From Amblyomma americanum (lineage: Eukaryota; Arthropoda; Arachnida; Ixodida; Ixodidae), in the NCBI RefSeq assembly GCF_052857255.1, contig NC_135502.1, positions 187,609,806 through 187,673,805 of the forward strand: 64,000 nt of DNA, in the 5' to 3' direction. The notes under the pieces are model-generated. The model did not search any database, was not told the DNA's origin, and saw only the letters and a list, made by a program, of their open reading frames with translations. Positions 22,113 to 32,014 of the stretch are shown piece after piece (the first letter of the stretch is position 1; each line of letters begins with the position of its first letter). The translations under genes were made by a program, and so were the position numbers.

Positions 22113-24989
22113 AAGGTTTCAGCGGGAGATTTTTAGAAAATTTTCCCAACTGAAAAGTTTGTTAAAAGGGCATTTGTGTAAGTGGTATTTCACTGCACAA
22201 ATATGTTTTCCCGGTGTCACTGTGGTACTTTCAGTATGATATCAATTTATTTTCACATACTGCAGCCTCACATGCGGCTATGGGGAGATTGTGCATTAGT
22301 AACTGGAACATATAACGTGAGCCGAAGCGAGGCACTAGCCATTTTTTGGAATGTGGTTTTCAGAAACTTTAGGTAACACTGCCAGTTATTATTTATTATT
22401 ATTATAAGTAATAAACAGACTTACATCATTAGTGTATGTCACGGATTTCAGGCATGGATCAGTGGATATGCGTTGAATAGAAACAGGCCGGAAACAGCCT
22501 TGAGACATGTGCCTTGGTATTTTCTAAAAGGAAGAACAACCAGTAATTACCACCACAGAACAACCACAGAACTGAGCAGGGCACACCATGAAGGCTGTAT
22601 GACAGTTGCAATCAAAGGCCTTACTGTAGTTGGCAAAGATACTAGTGTGAATCTTGGGGCTGTATGACAGTTGCAATCAAAGGCCTTACTGTAGTTGGCA
22701 AAGATACTAGTGTGAATCTTGGGACAATTTCTTTTGGCATCAGAAGGGAAATTCTGTCAAGAAATCTTTCTGTAAGCTGCGCTGGCATTCTGATAACATG
22801 AAACGTTGGTAATTTACTTGACAAGTCTTGAAAAAAAAAAAAACACGTTTTTTGAAGTCATTGGAAAAAACTGGGAGGACAGATAGCAGTTTGTAGTTTG
22901 CAACACCATTTTATTGCCTTATAAGGTCACAGATACATTTACTGTGTTCATGTGAACTGGAGAGCATCTAAATTTTGTAGAAAGACCTAAAGTGCGGGCA
23001 GATGCGCTTAAACTCGCTTATTCTGTGTTTTTGTCAATGTTGAGTGCTTTGCTGTTTTGTCAGGAAAGCTTAAAGGTCCGATAAAATGTGTAAGTGGGCG
23101 AAATCTTTGTAAGTGTCATTCTTAAGTTATTTTTGTGAAAAGGCAACATGGGTTAGTATGCATAGCCTGCATGAGCACAACATGCTATGCAAAATTATAA
23201 GGCTTGTACCAAAAGTAATGTAAAAGTTGGTATTACTTTTTTATTAATTGGCATATGTCGTTTAAATTTAGGTGTTTATAGAGCAACCCTTTCTCTATGC
23301 AAGGGTACTAAGTGTCATCTCCATCACAGCATATACATTTTGGCTAGCATCAATTCATCTGCTAGCTAACGATTCATGTCAGTAGTCACAGTACATGTTG
23401 GCCCACTGCATCATTTGTCTTCAATAGTTGTATTCCTTGCTTGAACTTCTTAATTCATCTAAGCACATTGCTTTTGTCACCATCTATGTTAGCATTTAGT
23501 AGCGTCCTGTCGATGTCGGACATCCTTTCTTTGTCAAAAACTGCCCCTTGCTTCTCCCTGGAATCCATTAGCTAGCTACGTGCAGCAAAAGAGATCGATT
23601 ACTTACCTCCAAGAAAAATGTAAAGTTATAATAGAAGAAGCATTACTGTGTGAAAGATGCACATCAGGTAATGCAGTTAAACCTGGATGTCATGAACCTC
23701 CATGTCGTGAATTCCTTGACATCACCAAGTTTATCAGTAACCCCCCACACTGCCCCGTAGAGGAGCATGTATTTGAGGCCTTCATGTAACGAAGGTGTTG
23801 CGGTGGTTAACCTTGACATAAAGAACTCACTACGCTGACTATCTGTTAGCTTGTGCTAATATGGCAGGAAAGTTTTATCACGATAGGGCACAAACTTACA
23901 TGAAAGGAATGTCTACGATCAACTGCAGTTGACACAACACGCCGTGCTCCAGTGCTATCGGCTCCCATTTCCACTGCTATTGCTCTAGGGACGCCATACC
24001 ATGTGGCGCTACAACAGTTCATGTTCAAAAGCAGCAGAAAGTAATGAGACATAGCAAAAAAGACATGGCGTGAGCAGTGCGCGCCTATCGCTGCCGCATG
24101 ATTCTGGTGCTGATAGCTCTCTTGCATTGGGAGCGGGGATGGCGCAGAGCCCAGAGTTCCTTTCCTGGGGCAGCGGCAGACTGAGAGAGGGTTGAAGCCT
24201 CTGCGGTTGGCCTTTGCTCGGCTGCGGTGCCTCCCACACTTGTAGCAGCGTTGCGCGAGCCGCAACGGAGATAATGGCAGTAGCAACTGCTGCCAAAGTC
24301 ACGTGCAATCAATCAGTTTGATCACGAAACGTGTCTCTGTGTTTATGACTTTTCACCTATTTTTATTTTGGTTTCAGTTCTGCATATTCTTTTTGGGTCT
24401 TCTCGCGAAAACTGCAAGTAACTAAAACCCTGATGTAATGAAAAATCCAGGCTTTTTTCCAGTTTCATTATATCGAGGTTATATTACGGTACCTTTTGCA
24501 TTTCTGTCTGTGCAACCCTCTCATTACTGTACGGGTGCCTAGGAGTGCCAGTTATCACTGGATGGGGCTCAGTTAGTGTTAGAATTTCTGGACAGCTAAA
24601 GATGTTATATGGAGAAATCCGCGGCTGAGGCTGTGATCATTTGTTCACATGCGCTCCTTGCAATTGTTGTGGTAGTCAAGGTTGCCGCAAACTCTGCAGT
24701 GCCCAAGACGTGGTGACAACTTTCAGCAAGTTTAGTGTGTGACGCTGCAGAGCAGTTTTGGCAGTTTTTTCTGGATTTTTTCCTGGCTCTAGAGCTTGTG
24801 TGTGGGTGCAGTCTTGGAGAAAACCACTTTGATTTCTAGTACATGTTGATTAGTGCTCACTTTAACCACTAAATGAGCCACAAATATTAGTAAGCTTGTC
24901 GGAAATGCGGTTTGAGAACCCAGACCCATACTTTGGTCTGCAAGTGCTCTAGTTGGAAGTTGCTCATTCCCTGGATTTTATGTTTAACC
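22113..24989. other. Mostly unique sequence
   Basis: No gene was recognised. It contains a 66-bp tandem duplication (22593-22723), a short (TTA)n stretch near 22388 and a possible pogo-like terminal repeat near 24465-24500. A short ORF at 23580-23789 with several Cys/His residues has no recognisable family. Confidence 0.4.
22593..22723 (+). repeat. 66-bp tandem duplication, two copies
   Basis: The unit starting GGCTGTATGACAGTTGC at 22593 recurs at 22659 with essentially no change, which indicates a recent slippage or duplication event. Confidence 0.9.
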
Positions 24990-25329
24990 TGCTAGAATGT
25001 AATACCATCAGGCCTGGGTATGGTATTACAGAGAGGAGTGGAATACAAATACAATTTGATGGAGGAGGGGAGAAAAAAAAGTGGCATTCCGCTTGACAGA
25101 GTTCTCACCTCCTGTTCAGGCAGCAGTGACAGGGATGAGAAACAATTTTTTTTTAGCATGACAGCCAGCTTCAATATACAATAGTATACAGTTAAGAAAA
25201 CAAACACCATAGTGTGCGCATTCAAACAGAAATACAAGGAATTATAAGGAACGAAATAAAATAGGTGGCTAAGCATCAAACAACAAATAAGAGTAGAAGG
25301 TCCATCATACAAAATTGTTGTTGTATTAG

Positions 25330-26108
25330 TGGTAACTTAGATGAACTAGAATATTTTGCAGAGAGGAGAGAATAATATCGGGAAAGCTAACGTTAGCTTC
25401 AATTAGTTTGGTAAGTGCGAGCGGTAACTGATAATTAATTGACATTTGACAGCCATAGTTGGCTCTTGTAAATGGTAAAACCCACTGTTGTTTATGGCGA
25501 TGCGGATAGGGCGAATCAGACTGATGCAAACGGGCCAGAAAGGAAACGGCGTCGATACGTCGTTTTTGCTCAACTTAATATAGGCACAACAGTCTATAAG
25601 CATAAAGATTTAGTATTGTAATGATGTCGAGGGTAGTTATCAGATTCTGGGTTGTGTGTCTGCTGGGTAAGTCATAGACTATACGAAGGATATATTTTTT
25701 GAAGCACCAATATCATTTGTAAATTAGAATGTGCTGTTGTTGCTGCCCAAACTAATGTACTGTAATTTAGGTGGGAGCAGAATAAAGAATTATATAAGGC
25801 AAGTTTGACTTTTTCCGGTAAAATGTTTCTGCGACGCGATAGAAAACCTACAACCTTAGATGCCTTCAGCATGGCGTAATTAACATGGTCATCCCATTGC
25901 ATGTTTTCTTGAAGATAAACACCCAACGATTTAAATGATTTTACTGTTTCAATTAATTGTGATTTGTTAAACAAAGCTATTTCTTTACTACAAGTTTTAT
26001 TCTTCGGGCGGAAAACTACAGCTTTAGACTTTGTCACGTTTATTGAGAAGGAATTCATGTCTGACCATTCTGCTAGTTTGTCCAGAATGCGATTAGCATG
26101 CATGCTTA
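25330..26108 (-). mobile_element. CR1-like LINE 3' half, antisense, split by a younger LINE
   Basis: On the complement, 26130-25672 reads LAEWSDMNSFSINVTKSKAV, then FKSLGVYLQENMQWDDHV and LFCSHLNYSTLVWA. This is the RT region after the catalytic Asp pair. The preceding palm segment of the same element is at 31350-31680, so the two are halves of one LINE separated by the insertion at 26109-31349. A 3' UTR runs to about 25000. Confidence 0.75.
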
Positions 26109-26635
26109 GGGTACGGCACTTGGCTGTCAAGCAACATGTCTAAGCCTCCGCTACTGCTTTTGCAGATTCTGCCGTGGATTTTCACCGCTACAACAACCAG
26201 CAACGATCAACGACTGGCCTTCTTCCGAGTGCCTCGTGACAATGATACTGTGGAAAGCCTGATCTTCGATTACCGTACGCCATCTGTGACGTCATCACTC
26301 GACGCTGTACATAAGGAGCACTGCAGCGACCACTGCTTCAGAGGGTACGGCACTTGGCTGTCAAGCAACATGTCTAAGCCTCCGCTACTGCTTTTTCAGA
26401 TTCTGCCGTGGATTTTCACCGCTACAACAACCAGCAACGATCAACGACTGGCCTTCTTCCGAGTGCCTCGTGACAATGATACCGTGGAAAGCCTGATCTT
26501 CGATTATCGTACGCCATCTGTGACGTCATCACTCGACGCTGTACATAAGGAGCACCGCAGCGACCACTGCTTCAGAGGGTACGGCACTTGTCTGTCAAGC
26601 AACATGTCTAAGCCTCCGCTACTGCTTTTGCAGGC
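26109..26635 (+). repeat. Tandem 234-bp 5' monomers with CRE motif
   Basis: The unit beginning GGGTACGGCACTTG occurs at 26109, 26343 and 26577, with an exact period of 234 bp. Copies 1 and 2 are full and near identical; copy 3 stops after about 58 bp at GCTTTTGCAG, where unique ORF1 sequence begins. Each full unit holds TGACGTCA (26287-26294 and 26521-26528), a cAMP-response-element palindrome. Each unit start also carries an in-frame ATG (MSKPPLLL). Because 234 is a multiple of 3, the array stays open as 78-codon protein repeats. The layout recalls promoter monomers of other LINEs. Confidence 0.9.
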
Positions 26636-27564
26636 AAGTGTTCCGAGCAATACTATTGCTTATTCTAGTGACAATCGCTTCTTGATAGTCTTGCCGTGCC
26701 CTCGCAAGTGTTGTGAAATTTTGTACGACTGCTGGTCAATGCTTCTTTTATTGCTTATGTCGGGTGACGTTGAACAGAATCCCGGGCCAAAAGTAACTGA
26801 GAAGTTGGAAGAAATTATTGAGAACCAAGCTGCGTTCGCGCGTAAGATGGATGACATCAAAAGTGAAATTGCTGCAGTAAGCGCAAAAACCGACAAATTA
26901 AAGGGCCTTCTTGATGCATTTGACGCGATGTATAACAGGATTTGTAGGTTAGAAGAAATAGTCCAACAGCAGGCTGCAAAGCTTATCGATTATGAGAACC
27001 GAAGCCGACGTAACAATTTACTAGTATTTGGCGTCACTGAAATTGAGACAGACACTGAAACGGAAACAGAATCAATCAAAACTGAAGGAACTTGTTGTAG
27101 AGAATATATTTCGGAAAACTATGGGCGTGCAGGTTGACACAGTGGAGCGAATTCATCGCCTTGGTAAAGCCCAACCACAGAAATGTAGGCCAATTGTTCT
27201 TAAATTCTACAATTCCAGAGAAAAGGAGAGTCTCCTGAAGAAAGGCACAAAGCTGAAAGGGACTTCTTGGCGGATTAGCCCTGACTATGCCAAAGAAACT
27301 GTAGAAGTACGCCGAAAACTATGGAACAGTGCGGCAGCAGACAGGGCTAAGAAGGCAAAGGTCTTCCTTATCCATGATAAACTTTGCATAAACAACCAAA
27401 CCTATATCTGGGATCACAGCCGAAACGAACGCTGTCTGCTGTCTACAGGCCGCGGAGATAAGGCTGATAATTTCAAACAGCACCAGTCCGATGAGCCAGG
27501 CAGCCCAAATGACCTTGATTCCTCAATCAAGAGTGCGACGTCGGACACGTCATCGCAGATATAG
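26136..27564 (+). pseudogene. LINE ORF1: 2A-like leader, coiled coil, RRM-like domain
   Basis: The frame opens at the ATG at 26136 and crosses the in-frame monomers. It reaches the hydrophobic LLLLLM and the 2A signature GDVEQNPGP (26739-26789). A heptad-like coiled coil follows (about 26810-26990), and then ENRSRRNNLLVFGV, typical of the RNA-binding domain of LINE ORF1 proteins. A single frameshift lies between about 27075 and 27105. The next frame continues with VERIHRLG, VLKFYNSREKESLLKKG and the C-terminal domain to TAG at 27562-27564. If translated, the protein would bind element RNA with the 2A-separated leader released. Alternative starts exist at each monomer. Confidence 0.85.
26739..26789 (+). 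other. 2A-like (CHYSEL) ribosome-skipping motif
   Basis: The codons read MLLLLLMSGDVEQNPGP. This fits the 2A consensus D-V/I-E-x-N-P-G-P, with skipping expected between the final Gly (26784-26786) and Pro (26787-26789). 2A-like sequences are known at the ORF1 N-termini of endonuclease-type LINEs from several invertebrates, where some also act as signal sequences. Activity here is inferred from the motif alone. Confidence 0.9.
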
Positions 27565-28130
27565 CTACGCCTTTTAAGTCTGAATGCGCGTAGCATTGTA
27601 AATAAGACTAGAGAGTTAGAATACTTGCTGCTTTCACAAAGTCCGCATGTTGTAATAATAACAGAAACCTGGTTGAATAACAATATTTCTTCTGACTGCA
27701 TTGTTCCTCCGGACTATATAATGTTTAGAAAATACCGGGACACACGTGGTGGGGGCATTTGTATCATAGTAAAAAACTCTTTATCTGCAGTAGTGATGGA
27801 TTGTAATGTTGCTGAAACAGTTTGGTGCAAGATAAAGTTTTATAACGTTGCTTACATGATTGGAGCTGTGTACCGCGCGCCCTCTGCTTCACCCGAGTTC
27901 TTTGATGAAGTAAACACTTTTTTATGTGCGAATGTGAAAAAGAACACGAGACTAATAATGACTGGCGATTTTAACCTACCACACATAAATTGGCAACGCC
28001 TATGTTCTGTTGGTCTTGATTCGTCTAACGGAGAGAAACTATTAGAAATTATGTTCGTGTATAACCTAAAACATAATAAAACTTAAAAGGAGGACGCCGA
28101 CCAAAAGTAAAAAATAAAAAACAACAAATG

Positions 28131-28168
28131 ACGTTTCGGCTCCCATGCGGGAGCCTTGTTCACAATGA
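28131..28168 (-). ncRNA. Conserved PLE tail hairpin, left copy
   Basis: On the complement, GTGAACAA precedes GGCTCCC-GCAT-GGGAGCC and then GAAACGTC. It mirrors the right-arm copy at 28795-28828, with a different loop. The order of conserved flanks around a helix is reminiscent of a hammerhead ribozyme core, but the strict consensus is not met. Function is unknown. Confidence 0.45.
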
Positions 28169-28794
28169 GAAGGATTAGAAAGTGCAACAGGATTAAATAC
28201 GTTTGAAAAGAGGGCGCAGGGAGCGTGCGTATACAGGAGTTAGATTTCCAGTGTTGCGATTGGAGGGTGCGATTAGTCGTTTGAATGAATAATGATTCGA
28301 GGTGAAGGCGACGGTACAGATTCTTTTCAGTTGCCAGCACGTGTGCCCCACCCCAGTCAATATCGTGGCCAGTTGATACGGAGTGTTCGGCGATAGCATA
28401 AGAGTTCACTTTTTTGTTTTTAACGTCATTACAATGTTCTTTTAGGCATCTATTAAAATCACCAGTCTCGCCGATGCAGACGCTGTCACAATCGGAGCAG
28501 GGGACGCTGTAAACAACGCAAGGGGTACTTTTCTGTTAAAAACAAAAAAGTGAACTCTAATGCTATCGCCGAACACTCCGTATCAACTGGCCACGATATT
28601 GACTCGGGTGGGGCACACGTGCTGGCAACTGAAAAGAATCTGTACCGTCGCCTTCACCTCGAATCATTATTCATTCAAACGACTAATCGCACCCTCAATC
28701 GCAACACTGGAAATCTAACTCCTGTATACGCACGCTCCCTGTGCCCTCTTTTCAAACGTATTTAATCCTGTTGCACTTTCTAATCCTTCTCATT

Positions 28795-28828
28795 GTGAAC
28801 AAGGCTCCCGTACGGGAGCCGAAACGTC
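28795..28828 (+). ncRNA. Conserved PLE tail hairpin, right copy
   Basis: GTGAACA (28795-28801), one A, stem GGCTCCC / GGGAGCC (28803-28809 with 28814-28820, loop GTAC), then GAAACGTC. In the related PLE at 55981-56016 the flanks are the same but the stem pairs are different, which suggests the helix is maintained. Confidence 0.45.
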
Positions 28829-31326
28829 ATTTTGTTGTTTTTTGTTTTTTACTTTTGGTCGGCGTCCTCCTTTTAAGTTTTATTATGATCGTCCCCGACC
28901 AGACGAGTTTTCATCCAACTCTCGACTTCATAACCTAAAACAAATTGTGCAAGAGGATACAAGAATAACGTCCGATTCGCAGTCATTGTTGGACTCGGTG
29001 TTCCTGTCAAATAATATAAAAGAACACACCGTTAACGTTGAAGATGGTGTCTCTGACCACAATATGATTATTGTTTCTTTACCGCTTAGAATCAGCGAGT
29101 GTTCAAAGCCTTATATCCCTGTGCGCGTTAAGGATTATGAGCGTGCGGACGACACCTCCATTCTTGACTACCTCAAATCTGCCTTTGATGATTTTGAAAT
29201 TGACTATGATTCCAAGACAGCAGAATAGTTGTGGCAGCAATTTAAGAAAATTATACAACACTGCGTTGACAGGTATATTCCAACTCATGTTAAAAAGACG
29301 AAGCACCGAAGCCCCTGGATCACCAGGGACATAATTCATATGAAACGTAAAATCAAGGGACTACGTAAAAAGAAAAATAAACGTATTCATGTTTTGCGAC
29401 TTCGTGCTGAGCTGAAGCAGGCGCTGAAAGAAGCTAAAAAAAAGTTTTTCGATGAAACGCTTAGCCGCTTCCTCAAAACGTCACCGAAAAAGTTCTGGCG
29501 ATACTTTAGTGATAGGAAGGAGAGAATACAGGAGATTAAGCACGAAAATCAGGTACTGATAAAAAAGGAGCATATAGTAGATCATATTAATCACTTTTTC
29601 CAGTCCGTATTCACCGCAACCACAGATGACATAGACCTTAGTTCAGAACGCTTGTTGCCTAGCCGAATGAATGACGTCATAATTTCGCAGGAGGGCGTAT
29701 TTCAGCACCTCCTCAATTTGGATGTTAAAAAGGCCAATGGACCAGACAACATACCAACCCAGTTTCTCCGAAGATATGCCGAGTGGGCCTCACGATACCT
29801 TAAACTTATTTTTCAAAAATCCTTGCACACCCATTGTGTACCACAAGATTGGCGCAATGCACTAGTAATTCCGGTGTTTAAAGGAGGCAACCAAACTCTT
29901 GTAAATAACTACCGCCCAATATCTCTTACATTGATTTCTTGTAAACTTATGGAACATATTATAGTGAAGCATATCTTTCATTACCTAGAAACAAGCTGTT
30001 TACTTTACCCTCACCAACACGGATTCCGAGCAGGCCTTTCCACCACTACACAACTTGTAGAGACAATTCACGATTTGGCAATGACTATTGATGCGAAGCA
30101 GCAAATTGACATAATCGCTGTAGATTTTGCCAAAGCTTTTGATAAGGTGCCACACAATAAATTAGTTTTTAAACTGGAAAGAGCTGGAATTAATATGAAT
30201 ATTGTAAAATGGATTAAAGCGTACTTAGGAAATCGTAACCAGGTGGTCAAAATGGATGGTCATGTGTCCGCCTCACTAGCAGTTCTTTCAGAAGTTCCAC
30301 AGGGTTCTGTTCTGGGACCGTTGTTATTTTTGGTGTATATTAATGATATCTCTGCTGTCATGGAACCAAATGTACGACTGAAGCTATTCGCAGATGACTG
30401 TTTAATTTATTCCACAGTTAGAAACACGGAAGACCAGCTTAGAATTAACAACTCTTTACAGGCATTAAGCGAATGGTGCAAAAAATGGAACATGGAAATA
30501 AATTATTCGAAATAAACGTACATGCACATTACAACGAAGAAATCTGTTCTTTCGTTCCCATATTTCATTGGTGACAAGTGTTTGGTAAACGTAACTCAGT
30601 TTAAGTATCTAGGAATGACAATAACACAAAATTTAAATTGGGGCACACATAAGAAGAGGTGTGCTCTAAAGCTCACCAGAGGTTATGTTTTTTGAGAAAA
30701 AAATTGGAGAATGCTACACGAGATGCAAGACTAATTGCATATAAAGCTTTTGTGAGGCCAATCCTTGAGTATGCGTCAGTAGTATGGAGTTCTAAACAGA
30801 ATTATTTAAAGAAACAATTAGAAAGAGTTCAGAGGTACGCAGTACGCTTTATTTGCTGCCGATATCGAAGGACAGACTCAGTTACAGATTTGCTTTCTTC
30901 CTGTAACCTGGATTCATTAGAAATACGTAGAGAAAAAAATCGCCTAAAGCTACTATTACAGATGCTCCAAGGACAGGTAAACATTCAAAAGGAAACATAC
31001 ATACAAGCGCCAGGCAAACGGAGTTCTAGAACAAATCATAGTCGGATAATTCAGCCGTACTACGCCCATAGTGAAGCTTTCAGAAATTCCTTCTTCCCCC
31101 ATGTAATTGAAATGTGGAATGACTTGCCAATGAGTGTTGTAGAACAGAATGATCTGCATGAATTTGAGCGATCTCTGGATGACCATCTGCTTGAAAGTGC
31201 TATTTGATGCTTGAACAAATGTACTGTCTTCTGCTGATGTATTTAGTGATTGTGAATAATTCTATTTTCGACGAAGTTTTCATACCCTCCCTGTAAGGAC
31301 CCTCGCTTGAGGGTTAACAGTATTGT

Positions 31327-31349
31327 TAAATAAATAAATAAATAAAATA
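31327..31349 (+). repeat. (AAATA)n / AAAT-rich LINE tail
   Basis: A short run of AAATA/AAAT units marks the 3' terminus of the sense LINE, as expected for target-primed reverse transcription. Confidence 0.9.
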
Positions 31350-31680
31350 AAAGTATCACCAGGTATGAGGATTGTAGTATCGTCTGCATAAATTATAAAG
31401 CAGGCGAAAGTGTCAGTAGTAACAGTATCATTAATATATAGATTAAACAGCAGAAGACCAAGGATACTGCCTTGAGGGACACCGGTACTAACTGAACGTC
31501 GTGATGATTTAAAGTTACTAATCTGAACATATTGTATTCAAGATGATAAATAAGATTTCATATGAAGTAAGGCTTGTCCTCGTATCCCATGTCTCGTATC
31601 CCACTGAGAAAACAGACACAAATTCAATGGTTTCAATCGAAATTAATTATGCAGAGTGCAAATATGGGTAATTTCGAACA
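31350..31680 (-). mobile_element. CR1-like LINE RT palm, upstream half of the split copy
   Basis: On the complement this reads SVSTGVPQGSILGLLLFNLYI-type palm sequence followed by YADDTTILIPGDT, although stops and shifts are present. It continues after the inserted LINE at 26108 on the complement. A SINE insertion follows at 31697. Confidence 0.7.
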
Positions 31681-31696
31681 CCAAAGTGAGCTGTTA

Positions 31697-31997
31697 CCCG
31701 CCGCGGTGGCTCAGTGGTTAGGGCGCTCGACTACTGATCCGGAGTTCCCGGGTTCGAACCCGACCGCGGCGGCTGCTTTTTTATGGAGGAAAAACGCTAA
31801 GGCGCCCGTGTGCTGTGGGATGTCAGTGCACGTTAAAGATCCCCAGGTGGTCGAAATTATTCCGGAGCCCTCCACTACGGCACCTCTTCTTCCTTTCTTC
31901 TTTCACTCCCTCCTTTATCCCTTCCCTTGACGGTTCAGGTGTCCAAAGATATATGAGACAGATACTGTGCCATTTCCTTTCCCCCAAAACCAATTAA
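31697..31997 (+). mobile_element. Full-length Ruka-like SINE
   Basis: The best-preserved SINE of the window. The A box TGGCTCAGTGG is at 31707-31717 and the B box GGTTCGAACCC at 31751-31761. The body contains GCCCGTGTGCTGTGGGATGTC and the tail CCATTTCCTTTCCCCC ends at CCAATTAA. The 17-bp duplication ACCAAAGTGAGCTGTTA flanks it at 31680-31696 and 31998-32014. The head resembles a tRNA gene but the anticodon arm and acceptor end do not fold as a functional tRNA. Confidence 0.92.
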
Positions 31998-32014
31998 ACC
32001 AAAGTGAGCTGTTA

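Larger units (their letters stand above)
28074..28929. mobile_element. Fold-back Penelope-like element (subfamily B)
   Basis: The 13-bp direct repeat ATAACCTAAAACA flanks it (28061-28073 and 28930-28942); excising it restores the LINE ORF2 frame. The left arm (28082-28410) and right arm (28541-28884) are inverted copies differing at only a few bases. Both carry the PLE C-terminus (AIAEHSVSTGHDID, ATEKNLYRRLHLESL). The left copy also has the GIY-YIG core on the complement (VVYSVPCSDCDSVCIGETGDF near 28440-28520). Tails point outward and heads meet. Each tail carries a hairpin ending GAAACGTC. RT is absent. Confidence 0.9.
27565..31207 (+). pseudogene. LINE ORF2: AP endonuclease and reverse transcriptase
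   Basis: The frame starts immediately after the ORF1 stop and is the same frame: SLNARSIVNK, then IITETWL, GGGICIIVKNS, IGAVYRAPS and MTGDFNLPHINW give the endonuclease. At 28074-28929 a PLE insertion interrupts it. The frame resumes with SVFLSNN and GVSDHNMIIVSLPL. The RT shows VKKANGPDNIPTQFLRR, NNYRPISLT, DFAKAFDKVPH, VPQGSVLGP (near 30292) and FADD (30387-30398). After a stop at 30513 and a frameshift near 30655, the C-terminal RPILEYASVVWSS and NSFFPHVIEMWNDLP motifs end at 31205-31207. The catalytic residues are intact; the gene is broken only by recent lesions. Confidence 0.9.
26109..31349 (+). mobile_element. Nearly complete non-LTR retrotransposon with 2A-like peptide
   Basis: Parts in order: 234-bp 5' monomers (26109-26635), ORF1 with a 2A-like motif, ORF2 with AP endonuclease and reverse transcriptase, a 3' UTR and an (AAATA)n tail (31327-31349). 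It inserted into an older antisense LINE. Without the 856-bp PLE insert it is about 4.4 kb. Damage is light: one frameshift in ORF1, the PLE insertion, two in-frame stops (29226 and 30513) and one frameshift near 30655 in ORF2. The RT motifs VPQGSVLGPLLFL and FADDCLIY place it with the Jockey/CR1/L2 group of endonuclease-type LINEs. A finer clade assignment needs a tree. Confidence 0.9.

Noticed and set aside
26660..26896. Minus-strand ORF opposite LINE ORF1
   Set aside because: A shadow of the coding strand; its composition follows the opposite frame and it has no motif of its own.
28795..28828. Canonical hammerhead ribozyme
   Set aside because: The core lacks the CUGANGA consensus, has an extra base before stem II, and I could not find convincing stem I and stem III partners in all copies. 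Kept only as a conserved hairpin.
31697..31780. tRNA gene suggested by canonical A and B boxes
   Set aside because: The body continues into a SINE with a 17-bp target duplication, and there is no foldable anticodon and acceptor arm. The same head recurs in three other copies.
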